A stretch of 64,000 nt of DNA from Pseudomonas vancouverensis (GCF_004348895.1 NZ_RRZK01000029.1:186001-250000), one strand, 5' to 3'. Positions 8,709-18,151 are shown, numbered from the stretch's first letter. Numbers and translations are program-made. Notes: generated from the sequence alone by a model not told the origin.

Positions 8709-8984
8709 TTACTCGCCTTCGTCGAAATAGTTGTTGATCAGCGCCACCAGTGCATCCATGGCTTCCTGATCCTGCTCGCCTTCGGTGCTCAGGTGGATTT
8801 TTGTGCCCTTGCCGGCGGCGAGCATCATCATGGCCATGATGCTTTTCCCGTCGACAGTGGATTCCGGCGTGCGCCCGACGCGGATCGTGCAGTCCTTGAA
8901 TTGGCCGGCAACACCCACGAATTTTGCAGAAGCGCGGGCATGCAAACCCAGCTTGTTGATGATTTCGATTTCCAGAGCAGGCAT
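8709..8984 (-). CDS. ptsO: HPr family phosphocarrier NPr
   Basis: A 91-residue HPr-like protein with the phospho-accepting His15 in KLGLHARASAKF. It is NPr, which passes phosphate from EI-Ntr (PtsP, not in this window) to PtsN in the nitrogen PTS, a regulatory rather than sugar-transporting chain. It is the last gene of the minus-strand block rapZ-ptsN-hpf-rpoN and ends 4 bases from the convergent ZIP gene. The ATG at 8984 is 15 bases downstream of the rapZ stop. Confidence 0.95.
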   Translation of the reverse strand: MPALEIEIINKLGLHARASAKFVGVAGQFKDCTIRVGRTPESTVDGKSIMAMMMLAAGKGTKIHLSTEGEQDQEAMDALVALINNYFDEGE

Positions 8985-8999
8985 CGCGGTGTGAATCCT

Positions 9000-9857
9000 T
9001 TAGCTGAGGTCGCGGTGGCGAACCTGGACGTTCTTCAGGGTTTGTTGCAGCGTCTGGCCCAACCGTTCGGTCAGGTACACGGAGCGGTGATGGCCACCGG
9101 TACAGCCAATGCCGATCGTCACATAGGCGCGATTGCTGGCGGCAAAACGAGGCAGCCACTTTAGCAGGTAAGTGGAGATGTCCTGGAACATCTCTTCGAC
9201 ATCCGGTTGCGCCGCCAGATAGTCGGCAACCGGTTGATCCAGCCCGGACAGCTCGCGCAGTTCCGGTTTCCAATAGGGGTTGGGCAGGCAGCGCACATCG
9301 AATACCAGATCGGCGTCGACCGGCATGCCGCGCTTGAACCCGAAGGATTCCACCAGGAATGCAGTTCCCGGCTCAGGCTGGTTGAGCAAACGCAGCTTGA
9401 TGGTGTCGCGCAGTTGGTAAAGGTTCAGGCTGGTGGTGTTGATCTTTAGGTCAGCCAGGTCAGCAATGGGCCCAAGCAGTTCGCTTTCAACATTGATGGC
9501 TTCCGCCAGCGAGCGATTGGCATTGCTCAAGGGGTGGCGTCGACGGGTTTCCGAGAAGCGCTTGAGCAGGGTTTCTTCGTCGGCATCCAGGTACAGGACA
9601 TCACACTGGATATGCCGGCTGCGCACTTCTTCAAGCAGATCGGGGAAGCGTGACAGGTGACTCGGCAGGTTGCGCGCGTCGATGGACACGGCAATCAGCG
9701 GCTGCAGCATCTCGGTATGAATCAATGCTTTCTCGGCCAGTTCCGGCAGCAACCCGGCGGGCAGGTTATCGATGCAGTAATAGCCATTGTCCTCGAGTAC
9801 GGCGAGGGCGGTGCTTTTACCTGAGCCGGATCGGCCGCTGACGATGATCAAGCGCAT
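9000..9857 (-). CDS. rapZ: RNase adapter protein RapZ
   Basis: A 285-residue P-loop protein. The Walker A sequence GRSGSGKST is at residues 8-16, and the conserved GCTGGHHRSV lies near the C-terminus. RapZ binds nucleotide and glucosamine-6-phosphate and, in enteric bacteria, delivers the GlmZ small RNA to RNase E; in pseudomonads it is conserved in the rpoN cluster though the RNA partner is not established here. It starts two bases after the ptsN stop. Confidence 0.96.
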   Translation of the reverse strand: MRLIIVSGRSGSGKSTALAVLEDNGYYCIDNLPAGLLPELAEKALIHTEMLQPLIAVSIDARNLPSHLSRFPDLLEEVRSRHIQCDVLYLDADEETLLKRFSETRRRHPLSNANRSLAEAINVESELLGPIADLADLKINTTSLNLYQLRDTIKLRLLNQPEPGTAFLVESFGFKRGMPVDADLVFDVRCLPNPYWKPELRELSGLDQPVADYLAAQPDVEEMFQDISTYLLKWLPRFAASNRAYVTIGIGCTGGHHRSVYLTERLGQTLQQTLKNVQVRHRDLS

Positions 9858-9859
9858 GA

Positions 9860-10324
9860 TTAGTGACCGTTTTGTGCGTCCAGGACAACCTGATACAGGG
9901 CTTCGTTACTGGCAGCGTTACGCAGATTTTCGCGTACGTCCTTGCGGTCGAGCATGCTGGCGATCTGACGCAGCAGCTCCAGGTGCGCATCGGTGGCCGC
10001 TTCCGGGACCAGCAGTACAAACAGCAGGTCAACCGGTGCGCCGTCGATGGCATCGAAATCGATGGGAGCGTCCAGGTGCATCAAGGCACTGATGGGCGAC
10101 TCGCAGCCTTTCAATCGGCAATGGGGAATGGCGATGCCGTTACCAAAACCGGTGGAACCCAGTTTTTCACGGGCGATCAGCGCCTCGAAGACATCTTGCA
10201 TCTCCAGCGCCGGCACTTCGCGGGCAATCAGGTTGGCAATTTGTTCAAGGGCTTTCTTCTTGCTGCCGCCCGGCACGTTCACCAGGGAACGGCCGGGGGT
10301 CAGGATACTTTCAAGTCGGATCAT
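9860..10324 (-). CDS. ptsN: PTS IIA-Ntr protein PtsN
   Basis: A 154-residue EIIA-fructose/nitrogen type protein. The phosphorylated histidine is His68 in GIAIPHCRL. It receives phosphate from NPr and regulates targets such as potassium transport, carbon storage and nitrogen-linked genes. It lies between hpf and rapZ in the conserved rpoN downstream operon, 12 bases after hpf. Confidence 0.96.
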   Translation of the reverse strand: MIRLESILTPGRSLVNVPGGSKKKALEQIANLIAREVPALEMQDVFEALIAREKLGSTGFGNGIAIPHCRLKGCESPISALMHLDAPIDFDAIDGAPVDLLFVLLVPEAATDAHLELLRQIASMLDRKDVRENLRNAASNEALYQVVLDAQNGH

Positions 10325-10336
10325 GGGTTGGGAGTG

Positions 10337-10645
10337 TTAACGACCGGTCGCGCCCTGGAGGAGGCTCTGGGTCTTTTCCTTATGCTTTTTAAGTTGGCGA
10401 TCCAGCTTGTCGGTCAGCAGGTCAATGGCGGCATACATATCGTTATGCTCGGCATTGGCAACCACTTCTCCGCCGGGGATATGCAATGTGGCTTCGATTT
10501 TCTGCAACAGCTTTTCGACGGTCATCGTGACCTGAACGTTGGTGATCTTGTCGAAATGTCGCTCCAATCGATCGAGTTTTTCGCCGATGTAGGTGCGAAG
10601 AGGTTCGGTCACTTCCAGTTGGTGTCCACTGATGTTGACTTGCAT
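10337..10645 (-). CDS. hpf: Ribosome hibernation promoting factor
   Basis: A 102-residue short-form HPF/YfiA (sigma-54 modulation) protein starting MQVNISGHQLEVTEPL. It binds the 30S decoding centre and stabilises inactive ribosomes in stationary phase. The frame is open 18 codons upstream, but the ATG at 10645 gives the family N-terminus and is preceded by a GAAGGAGAAG ribosome site. It lies between rpoN and ptsN, as in most gamma-proteobacteria. Confidence 0.95.
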   Translation of the reverse strand: MQVNISGHQLEVTEPLRTYIGEKLDRLERHFDKITNVQVTMTVEKLLQKIEATLHIPGGEVVANAEHNDMYAAIDLLTDKLDRQLKKHKEKTQSLLQGATGR

Positions 10646-10719
10646 ACAGCTTCTCCTTCGTTGCCAGTGCATAAAGCGGCAGACCTGATGATCTGCCACT
10701 GGAACGCTGTGGCGTGGCC

Positions 10720-12213
10720 CTACATCAACCGCTTGCGTTCGCTCGAAGGCGCGATCCCGAGGGATTCGCGGTACTTGGCGACGGTGCGGCGAGCCACCTG
10801 AATGCCTTGTGCCTCCAGTAAACCAGCGATCTTGCTGTCACTCAACGGCTTTTTCTGATTTTCCGCGGCAACCAGTTTTTTGATGATCGCGCGGATCGCC
10901 GTGGACGAGCATTCACCGCCTTCGGAGGTGCTGACATGGCTGGAGAAAAAGTATTTCAGTTCATAGATACCGCGAGGGGTATGCATGAACTTCTGGGTGG
11001 TCACCCGGGAAATCGTCGACTCGTGCATGCCCACTGCCTCGGCGATGTCATGCAGGACCAACGGCTTCATCGCTTCGTCACCGTACTCGAGGAAACCGCG
11101 CTGGTGCTCGACGATCTGCGTCGCCACTTTCATCAGGGTTTCGTTGCGGCTTTGCAGGCTCTTGATGAACCAGCGCGCCTCTTGCAACTGGTTGCGCATG
11201 AAGGTGTTGTCGGCACTGGTGTCGGCGCGACGCACGAAGCCGGCGTACTGGGCGTTGACCCGCAGGCGTGGCACTGACTCCTGGTTGAGTTCAACCAGCC
11301 AGCGCTCGTTATCCTTGCGCACGATGACGTCGGGCACGACGTACTCGGCTTCGGTGGATTCGATTTGTGAGCCGGGGCGCGGGTTGAGGCTCTGCACCAG
11401 TTCGATCACCTGGCGCAGTTCATCTTCCTTGAGCTTCATGCGGCGCATCAGCTGGCTGTAGTCGCGGCTGCCGAGCAGATCGATGTAGTCGACGACCAGT
11501 CGTTTGGCTTCGGCCAGCCAAGGGGTCTTGGCGGGCAACTGACGCAGTTGCAGCAACAGGCATTCGCCCAGGTTGCGAGCGCCAATGCCGGCCGGTTCGA
11601 ATTGCTGGATGCGGTGCAGGACGGCTTCGATTTCGTCCAGTTCGATGTCCAGTTCCGGATCGAAGGCTTCGAGGATTTCCTCGAGGGTCTCGTCCAGGTA
11701 GCCCTGATTGTTGATGCAATCGATCAGGGTCACCGCGATCAGGCGATCGGTGTCGGACATCGGCGCCAGGTTCAGTTGCCACAGCAGATGGCTTTGCAGG
11801 CTTTCGCCGGCGGAGGTACGGGTGGTGAAGTCCCACTCGTCGTCGTCACTGCTGGGCAGGCTGCTGGCGCTCGTCTGGTACACGTCTTCCCAGGCGGTAT
11901 CGACCGGGAGTTCGTTGGGAATGCGTTCGTTCCATTCGCCATCTTCAAGGTTGTCGACCGTCGGGGCGCTTTCCTGGTACGAGGGTTCCTGGATGTCGGT
12001 GTTGGGCTTTTGTTCGGCGTTGTCTGCCAAGGGGTCGGAATTGTCGAAGTCGTCGCCTTCTTCCTGGCGTTCGAGCATCGGATTGGACTCCAGGGCCTCC
12101 TGGATTTCCTGTTGCAGGTCCAGGGTCGACAATTGGAGCAGGCGGATGGCCTGTTGCAGCTGCGGTGTCATCGTCAGCTGCTGGCCCATTCTCAAGACTA
12201 GCGATGGTTTCAT
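10720..12213 (-). CDS. rpoN: RNA polymerase sigma-54 factor RpoN
   Basis: A 497-residue sigma-54. The N-terminal Gln/Leu-rich activator-interaction region (QLTMTPQLQQAIRLLQLS), an acidic linker at about residues 50-130, the core-binding region and the C-terminal RpoN box ARRTVAKYRESLGI near residue 480 are all present. It directs nitrogen assimilation, flagella and other functions through -24/-12 promoters and enhancer-binding ATPases. It follows lptB with a 238-base gap, so it probably has its own promoter there. Confidence 0.98.
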   Translation of the reverse strand: MKPSLVLRMGQQLTMTPQLQQAIRLLQLSTLDLQQEIQEALESNPMLERQEEGDDFDNSDPLADNAEQKPNTDIQEPSYQESAPTVDNLEDGEWNERIPNELPVDTAWEDVYQTSASSLPSSDDDEWDFTTRTSAGESLQSHLLWQLNLAPMSDTDRLIAVTLIDCINNQGYLDETLEEILEAFDPELDIELDEIEAVLHRIQQFEPAGIGARNLGECLLLQLRQLPAKTPWLAEAKRLVVDYIDLLGSRDYSQLMRRMKLKEDELRQVIELVQSLNPRPGSQIESTEAEYVVPDVIVRKDNERWLVELNQESVPRLRVNAQYAGFVRRADTSADNTFMRNQLQEARWFIKSLQSRNETLMKVATQIVEHQRGFLEYGDEAMKPLVLHDIAEAVGMHESTISRVTTQKFMHTPRGIYELKYFFSSHVSTSEGGECSSTAIRAIIKKLVAAENQKKPLSDSKIAGLLEAQGIQVARRTVAKYRESLGIAPSSERKRLM

Positions 12214-12451
12214 GGCAGGGGCTTAACACCTTATTCGCCGGCGCACATGCGCCATCCACTACAGGGCGCCGGAGCGCCAAACATAAGCAAATTATATGCC
12301 TGAAACTGAAGTGTTTGCCTAGAGCGCTGTAACAATAAAAAACGATTAAATCTGCCCTGATGGGTGGCCAAACACCTTGTGGGTGCTCGCGTGCCTGGAC
12401 TGCGGTTTTTATTGTAATCAGCGCCCCGGCAACCACCGCGGCGCTTCAGTC

Positions 12452-13177
12452 TTACAGGCGGAACTCATGGCCCAGGTACACTTCCTTGACCAGATTATTG
12501 GCCAGGATAGTCTCCGCATCGCCTTCGGCGATCAATTGACCGTCGTTGACGATGTAGGCGGTTTCACAGATGTCCAGGGTCTCACGAACGTTGTGGTCCG
12601 TGATCAGCACGCCAATGCCTTTGGCTTTGAGGTGGTGGATGATCTGCTTGATGTCGCCAACCGAAATCGGGTCCACGCCGGCGAAGGGTTCGTCGAGCAG
12701 GATGAACTTCGGATTGGTTGCCAGCGCGCGGGCGATTTCCACGCGGCGGCGTTCGCCACCGGACAGGCTCATGCCGAGGTTGTCGCGGATGTGGCTGATG
12801 TGGAACTCCTGCAGCAGGCTTTCCAGCTCCTTGCGACGGCCGGCCTTGTCGAGTTCCTTGCGGGTCTCGAGGATGGCCATGATGTTGTCGGCGACCGACA
12901 GTTTGCGAAAAATCGACGCTTCCTGTGGCAGGTAACCGATACCGGCCTTGGCCCGACCGTGCATCGGCTGGTGGCTGACATCGAGGTCGTCGATCAGCAC
13001 GCGGCCCTGATCGGCCTGTACCAGGCCGACGATCATGTAGAAGCAGGTGGTCTTGCCGGCGCCGTTCGGGCCGAGCAGGCCGACGATCTGACCGCTGTCG
13101 ATGGACAGGCTGACGTCACGCACGACCTGGCGGCTCTTGTAGCTCTTGGCCAGATGCTGAGCTTTCAGAGTTGCCAT
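12452..13177 (-). CDS. lptB: LPS export ABC transporter ATP-binding protein LptB
   Basis: A 241-residue ABC ATPase with Walker A GPNGAGKT (residues 36-43), signature LSGGERRRVEIARAL and Walker B LLDEPFAGVD. It powers LptFG-driven extraction of lipopolysaccharide from the inner membrane. Its ATG overlaps the lptA stop by one base, indicating coupled translation; the longer open frame upstream is lptA out of frame. LptF and LptG are not in the window, which is usual. Confidence 0.97.
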   Translation of the reverse strand: MATLKAQHLAKSYKSRQVVRDVSLSIDSGQIVGLLGPNGAGKTTCFYMIVGLVQADQGRVLIDDLDVSHQPMHGRAKAGIGYLPQEASIFRKLSVADNIMAILETRKELDKAGRRKELESLLQEFHISHIRDNLGMSLSGGERRRVEIARALATNPKFILLDEPFAGVDPISVGDIKQIIHHLKAKGIGVLITDHNVRETLDICETAYIVNDGQLIAEGDAETILANNLVKEVYLGHEFRL

Positions 13178-13725
13178 TACTGGGCCTTTTGCTCGTCGGT
13201 TTTCTTTTTCGGCTGGATCACCATGTCGATGCGCGGACGCGTCTCGGTGACCTTGCTGCCCGTTGCGCGACCGGCGCTGGCGAGTTTCTTGACGGTGTCG
13301 TAGACGATTTTCTCGCCCTGAGTGACGTTGTTGTCCTTGTCGATGACCTTGGCCTTGTCGATCAGGATGACGCGGTTTTGCTGGGCCATGTACTGTATGG
13401 TCACGCCCCAACCCTGTACCGGCTTGGTGTCGCCCTGGGTTTGCAATTGTTCGAAGTAGGCAAGGTTGCCCACCGAGGTCACCACATCGATGTCACCGTT
13501 CGGCGCACGGGTCATGGTTACCTTGTTGCCAGTGACCTTCATCGAGCCCTGGGTGATGATGACGTCGCCGGTGTAGACCGCAACGCCTTGTTTGTCGTCG
13601 AGTTGGGCGTCGTCGGCTTGAATGCGGATGGGCTGCTCTTGATCGTTCGGCAGAGCCCAGGCGCTCACGCTTCCCAGTGCTGCGCCCAGGCTGAGCAAAA
13701 TCGGGAGGGTTTTAACGAGCCTCAT
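13177..13725 (-). CDS. lptA: Periplasmic LPS bridge protein LptA (LptH)
   Basis: A 182-residue OstA-like protein with a signal peptide ending near SVSAWA (about residue 24). LptA (called LptH in P. aeruginosa) polymerises into the periplasmic bridge carrying LPS from LptC to LptD. The C-terminus is Lys-rich. It overlaps lptC by 14 bases and lptB by one. Confidence 0.95.
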   Translation of the reverse strand: MRLVKTLPILLSLGAALGSVSAWALPNDQEQPIRIQADDAQLDDKQGVAVYTGDVIITQGSMKVTGNKVTMTRAPNGDIDVVTSVGNLAYFEQLQTQGDTKPVQGWGVTIQYMAQQNRVILIDKAKVIDKDNNVTQGEKIVYDTVKKLASAGRATGSKVTETRPRIDMVIQPKKKTDEQKAQ

Positions 13726-14284
13726 ACTGTCCTCTTACGTTCGATAGCAGGTGTATCCTGCTTTCTTTCAAATACGCCTTCATTCCCGTGCCTGTCGACA
13801 CACCGCCGGCGCCGTCGATTCTAACGGGTTGCTCGGTCTGCGCATATTGCTGCTGCGGGAATACGGTCATGCGGGTGCTGGTGATCAGGGTCTTGCGGTT
13901 TTTCTCGTCGAAACGGGTGATGCGCACGTTATCGATCAGTTCGACCTGGGTGCCATCCGGGTTGACCTCGCCGCGCAGGCTCTGCACGTGCCACGGGTAC
14001 TCGGTGCCACGAAAGGCATTGAGATCCGGGTTGGTCAGCAGGGTCACTTCGCTCGCCTTCAGGTGTTCGACCTTGTCGGAGGTCAAATCATATTGCAGCC
14101 CGCCATCGGGCAGGAACTGCCGACTGTGGGCATTGATGGCGTAATAGTCGATCGCGCTTTCGTCGACGGCCACGATCGGCTTGTCGAGGAAGCGTTCCGG
14201 GCTGATGTTCCAGTAGCCGACAGCAGCGAAAATCGCTGCGATACAGCCGAACAGCAGAATGTTGCGAAACTTTTTGCTCAGCAT
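13712..14284 (-). CDS. lptC: LPS export protein LptC
   Basis: A 190-residue bitopic inner-membrane protein with one N-terminal transmembrane segment (residues about 7-24, ILLFGCIAAIFAAVGYW) and a periplasmic OstA-like jellyroll. It takes LPS from LptBFG and hands it to LptA. The ATG at 14284 gives the standard short cytoplasmic N-terminus MLSKKFRN; the frame continues upstream into kdsC without signals. It starts 7 bases after kdsC. Confidence 0.94.
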   Translation of the reverse strand: MLSKKFRNILLFGCIAAIFAAVGYWNISPERFLDKPIVAVDESAIDYYAINAHSRQFLPDGGLQYDLTSDKVEHLKASEVTLLTNPDLNAFRGTEYPWHVQSLRGEVNPDGTQVELIDNVRITRFDEKNRKTLITSTRMTVFPQQQYAQTEQPVRIDGAGGVSTGTGMKAYLKESRIHLLSNVRGQYEAR

Positions 14285-14291
14285 AATGGGC

Positions 14292-14816
14292 TCACAGGTA
14301 CGCGGCGTTGGCCGCTTCAAGGCGGCCCTGGGCGCGCAGGATCAATTCGCAGAACTCGCGGGCGGCACCTTCGCCACCACGGGCAGTCGTGGTGCCATGG
14401 GCGTGTTCGCGGACAAAACTGGCAGCATTGGCCACGGCCATGCCCAAGCCTACACGGCGGATCACCGGCAGGTCGGGCAGGTCGTCGCCGAGATAGGCAA
14501 CCTGTTCATAGCTTAGGTTGAGTTGGCCAAGAAGCTCGTCGAGAACCACCAGTTTGTCTTCACGGCCTTGATAAAGATGCGGGATGCCGAGGTTTTTCGC
14601 TCGTCTTTCGACTACCGGGGTCTTGCGGCCACTGATGATGGCCGTCTGCACGCCGGCGGCCATGAGCATCTTGATGCCTTGGCCGTCCAGGGTGTTGAAG
14701 GTCTTGAATTCGCTGCCATCTTCGAGGAAGTACAGGCGCCCGTCGGTGAGGACGCCATCGACGTCGAACACCGCCAGTTTGATCTGCTTGCCGCGTTGCA
14801 GAAGGTCCATGCTCAT
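14292..14816 (-). CDS. kdsC: 3-deoxy-D-manno-octulosonate-8-phosphate phosphatase KdsC
   Basis: A 174-residue HAD-family phosphatase. The nucleophile motif FDVDGVLTDG carries Asp18 and Asp20, and the later GDDLPD motif binds magnesium. It removes phosphate from Kdo-8-phosphate to give Kdo for the LPS inner core. Its start codon overlaps the kdsD stop by one base. A second possible start two codons in (MDLLQ) would barely change the protein. Confidence 0.95.
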   Translation of the reverse strand: MSMDLLQRGKQIKLAVFDVDGVLTDGRLYFLEDGSEFKTFNTLDGQGIKMLMAAGVQTAIISGRKTPVVERRAKNLGIPHLYQGREDKLVVLDELLGQLNLSYEQVAYLGDDLPDLPVIRRVGLGMAVANAASFVREHAHGTTTARGGEGAAREFCELILRAQGRLEAANAAYL

Positions 14817-15790
14817 TACATTACCCCCGCACGAAGCAAGTCGTGCATGTTCAAGGCGCCGACCGGACGGTCTTCGCTGTCGACCACCACCAGTGCGCTG
14901 ATCTTGTGGTCTTCCATGATCTTCAGGGCTTCGGCGGCGAGCATTTCGGCGCGGGCCGTCTTGCCGTGGGCGGTCATGACCTGATCGATGATGGCGCTGT
15001 GGAAATCGACGTTGCGATCCAGAGTGCGACGCAAGTCGCCGTCGGTGAAGATCCCGGCCAGCTTGCCGTCGGCTTCCAGGATCACGGTCATGCCCAGACC
15101 TTTGCGGGTCATTTCCATGAGCGCGTCCTTGAGCAGGGTGCCACGTTGAACCTGTGGCAACTCCTGACCTGCGTGCATGACGTGTTCCACTTTCAGCAGC
15201 AAGCGTCGACCCAGCGCGCCGCCGGGGTGGGAAAAGGCGAAATCTTCGGCGGTAAAGCCGCGGGCTTCCAGCAGGGCCACCGCCAGTGCGTCGCCCATGA
15301 CCAGGGCGGCGGTGGTGGATGAGGTCGGGGCAAGGTTCAGCGGGCAGGCTTCTTGCTCGACGTGAACGTTCAGGTTCACTTCGGCAGCCTTGGCCAATGG
15401 CGAATCAGGGTTGCCGGTCACGCTGATCAACTGGATGCCCAGGCGTTTGATCAAGGGCAGCAGGGTGACGATTTCATTGGTAGAGCCCGAGTTGGACAGC
15501 GCCAGGATGATGTCGTCGCCGGTGATCATGCCCATGTCGCCGTGGCTGGCTTCCGCCGGGTGCACGAAAAAAGCCGTGGTGCCGGTGCTGGCCAGGGTGG
15601 CGGCAATCTTGTTGCCGATGTGCCCCGACTTGCCCATGCCGACCACGACCACGCGGCCTTTGCTGGCCAGAATCATCTCGCAAGCGCGTACGAAATCTGC
15701 GTCGATATGGGGCAGCAGGCCTTGTACGGCTTCTACCTCGAGGCGGATGGTGCGTTGTGCTGATTGAATCAGGTCGCTGGATTGGCTCAT
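14816..15790 (-). CDS. kdsD: Arabinose-5-phosphate isomerase KdsD
   Basis: A 324-residue protein with an N-terminal SIS domain (VVVGMGKSGHIGNKIAATLAS) and a C-terminal CBS pair (about residues 200-324). It converts ribulose-5-phosphate to arabinose-5-phosphate, the first step to Kdo. The conserved HPGGALGRRLL is present between the domains. The ATG at 15790 was chosen over the longer open frame because it yields the family N-terminus MSQSSDLIQSAQ. First gene of the kdsD-kdsC-lptC-lptA-lptB series, diverging from mlaF. Confidence 0.95.
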   Translation of the reverse strand: MSQSSDLIQSAQRTIRLEVEAVQGLLPHIDADFVRACEMILASKGRVVVVGMGKSGHIGNKIAATLASTGTTAFFVHPAEASHGDMGMITGDDIILALSNSGSTNEIVTLLPLIKRLGIQLISVTGNPDSPLAKAAEVNLNVHVEQEACPLNLAPTSSTTAALVMGDALAVALLEARGFTAEDFAFSHPGGALGRRLLLKVEHVMHAGQELPQVQRGTLLKDALMEMTRKGLGMTVILEADGKLAGIFTDGDLRRTLDRNVDFHSAIIDQVMTAHGKTARAEMLAAEALKIMEDHKISALVVVDSEDRPVGALNMHDLLRAGVM

Positions 15791-16066
15791 GTCAGAAATC
15801 GTATAGCCTGATGAAAAGGCGGCGATTATAGCGGTTATGAGCAAAACCCTCACGCAAGTTCGTTGTGCTTTGTCATCCCCTGTTACCAAGATCGCTCTAA
15901 ATGGTGCTTTGTGCCTGTCGCGTTGTTGAACATGACGCGGCTTTGGCCTTGGGCGTGCAGCCTTTGCAGTGGTATAGTTCGCCGCCAGTTCGGCCTGCCC
16001 GGGAGGTATGTGCTTTTGTCAGAAAGCCAGGCGTCCGAGTGAGAGGCTGCATCGCAAGGAGTTTAG

Positions 16067-16876
16067 ATGAGTGCCGATAACGCCTACGCGGTCGAGCTGA
16101 AGGGAGTGTCCTTCAAGCGCGGTGCGCGCAGCATTTTCAATAACGTCGATATTCGCATCCCGCGCGGCAAGGTCACCGGTATCATGGGACCTTCCGGGTG
16201 TGGCAAGACCACGCTTCTGCGTCTGATGGGCGCACAACTGCGGCCCTCTGGTGGCGAAGTCTGGGTCAACGGCCAGAATCTGCCGAAGCTGTCGCGCAGT
16301 GATCTGTTCGATGCGCGCAAGCACATGGGCGTGCTGTTTCAGAGCGGCGCCCTGTTTACCGACCTCGATGTCTTCGAGAACGTCGCCTTCCCGCTGCGTG
16401 TGCACACCCAGCTGCCTGAAGAAATGATCCGCGACATTGTCCTGCTCAAGCTGCAGGCCGTGGGCCTGCGCGGCGCCATCGATCTGATGCCGGATGAATT
16501 GTCCGGTGGCATGAAGCGTCGGGTCGCACTGGCCCGGGCGATTGCGCTCGATCCGCAGATTCTCATGTATGACGAGCCCTTTGTCGGTCAGGACCCGATC
16601 GCCATGGGCGTGCTGGTGCGCCTGATCCGGCTGCTCAACGACGCCCTCGGCATCACCAGTATCGTGGTTTCCCATGACCTGGCCGAGACCGCGAGCATCG
16701 CCGACTACATTTATGTGGTGGGTGACGGGCAGGTGCTGGGGCAGGGCACGCCGGACGAATTGATGAACTCGGATGAGCCGCGTATCCGTCAGTTCATGAC
16801 CGGCGACCCCGACGGCCCGGTTCCGTACCACTTTCCAGCGACGGATTACCGCGCAGATCTTCTGGGGAAGCGCTGA
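16067..16876 (+). CDS. mlaF: Phospholipid ABC transporter ATPase MlaF
   Basis: A 269-residue ABC ATPase with Walker A GPSGCGKT (residues 41-48), signature LSGGMKRRVALARA and Walker B MYDEPFVGQD. Together with MlaE, MlaD and MlaB it forms the inner-membrane complex that maintains outer-membrane lipid asymmetry. It ends in a TGATG overlap with mlaE. An AAGGAG ribosome site precedes the ATG. Confidence 0.96.
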   Translation: MSADNAYAVELKGVSFKRGARSIFNNVDIRIPRGKVTGIMGPSGCGKTTLLRLMGAQLRPSGGEVWVNGQNLPKLSRSDLFDARKHMGVLFQSGALFTDLDVFENVAFPLRVHTQLPEEMIRDIVLLKLQAVGLRGAIDLMPDELSGGMKRRVALARAIALDPQILMYDEPFVGQDPIAMGVLVRLIRLLNDALGITSIVVSHDLAETASIADYIYVVGDGQVLGQGTPDELMNSDEPRIRQFMTGDPDGPVPYHFPATDYRADLLGKR

Positions 16877-17673
16877 TGCGCAAAATTTCATTAATAGAAC
16901 GCGTGCGTCGCTTCGGCCAGGCCGGCATCGATGTGCTGGCGGTATTTGGGCGTTCGGCGTTGTTCCTGTTCCATGCGCTGCTCGGGCGTGGTGGCATCGG
17001 CGGCGGTTTCGGGCTGCTGGTCAAGCAGTTGCATTCCGTGGGTGTGATGTCCCTGGTGATCATCGTCGTTTCCGGTGTGTTCATCGGCATGGTGCTGGCG
17101 CTGCAGGGCTTCAACATCCTGTCCAGCTACGGCTCGGAGCAGGCTGTCGGGCAGATGGTTGCGCTGACCCTGCTGCGCGAACTGGGGCCGGTGGTGACTG
17201 CCTTGTTGTTCGCCGGGCGTGCCGGTTCGGCCCTGACGGCGGAAATCGGCAACATGAAATCCACCGAGCAGTTGTCCAGTCTCGAAATGATCGGTGTCGA
17301 CCCGCTCAAGTACATCATCGCGCCACGCCTGTGGGCAGGGTTCATTTCCCTGCCTGTGCTGGCGATGATTTTCAGCGTGGTGGGTATCTGGGGCGGATCC
17401 TGGGTGGCTGTCGACTGGCTGGGGGTCTATGACGGCTCCTACTGGTCGAACATGCAGAACAGCGTGACGTTTAGCGAAGATGTGCTCAACGGCATCATCA
17501 AAAGCATCGTGTTTGCCTTTGTCGTGACCTGGATTGCCGTATTCCAAGGCTATGACTGTGAGCCCACTTCCGAGGGTATCAGTCGCGCCACTACCAAGAC
17601 CGTTGTGTACGCCTCGTTGGCGGTACTCGGCCTGGACTTTATTCTGACCGCCTTGATGTTTGGAGATTTCTGA
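16876..17673 (+). CDS. mlaE: Phospholipid ABC transporter permease MlaE
   Basis: A 265-residue multi-pass membrane protein of the MlaE/YrbE family with about five to six hydrophobic segments. The family sequence ALTAEIGNMKSTEQLSSLEMI is recognisable in its central cytoplasmic loop. It is the permease of the Mla phospholipid transporter. One-base overlaps with mlaF and mlaD imply coupled translation. Confidence 0.95.
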   Translation: MRKISLIERVRRFGQAGIDVLAVFGRSALFLFHALLGRGGIGGGFGLLVKQLHSVGVMSLVIIVVSGVFIGMVLALQGFNILSSYGSEQAVGQMVALTLLRELGPVVTALLFAGRAGSALTAEIGNMKSTEQLSSLEMIGVDPLKYIIAPRLWAGFISLPVLAMIFSVVGIWGGSWVAVDWLGVYDGSYWSNMQNSVTFSEDVLNGIIKSIVFAFVVTWIAVFQGYDCEPTSEGISRATTKTVVYASLAVLGLDFILTALMFGDF

Positions 17674-18140
17674 TGCAAAACCGCACCCTGGAAATCGGTG
17701 TCGGCCTTTTCTTGCTGGCTGGCATCCTGGCTTTGCTGTTGCTGGCGTTGCGGGTCAGTGGCCTGTCCCCGAGCCCGAGCACCGACACTTATAAACTGTA
17801 CGCCAACTTCGACAATATCGCCGGTTTGACGGTCAGAGCCAAAGTGACCATGGCCGGTGTAACCATCGGCAAGGTCACGGCGATCGATCTGGACCGCGAC
17901 AGCTTTACCGGCCGCGTGACCATGCAACTGGAAAAACGCGTCGATAATCTGCCGACTGACTCCACAGCATCTATCCTGACGGCTGGCCTGTTGGGCGAGA
18001 AGTACATTGGTATCAGCGTGGGTGGTGAGGAGACACTGCTCAAGGACGGCGGCGTGATTCACGATACTCAGTCGTCGCTGGTGCTCGAGGACCTGATCGG
18101 TAAATTCCTGCTCAATACCGTTAGCAAAGAAGCTAAATGA
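17673..18140 (+). CDS. mlaD: Mla system substrate-binding MCE protein MlaD
   Basis: A 155-residue protein with one N-terminal transmembrane helix (residues about 7-27) and a single MCE domain (VRAKVTMAGVTIGKVTAIDLD, GLLGEKYIGISVGG). MlaD forms a hexameric ring that binds phospholipid in the periplasm. Length is slightly below that of E. coli MlaD, which has a longer C-terminal helix. It is 11 bases from mlaC. Confidence 0.94.
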   Translation: MQNRTLEIGVGLFLLAGILALLLLALRVSGLSPSPSTDTYKLYANFDNIAGLTVRAKVTMAGVTIGKVTAIDLDRDSFTGRVTMQLEKRVDNLPTDSTASILTAGLLGEKYIGISVGGEETLLKDGGVIHDTQSSLVLEDLIGKFLLNTVSKEAK

Positions 18141-18151
18141 GGAACTGTTAA

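Noticed and set aside
12214..12451. Possible small RNA or riboswitch between lptB and rpoN
   Set aside because: The 238-base gap has a few weak palindromes, but no terminator or conserved riboswitch structure that I can recognise. A promoter for rpoN is sufficient.
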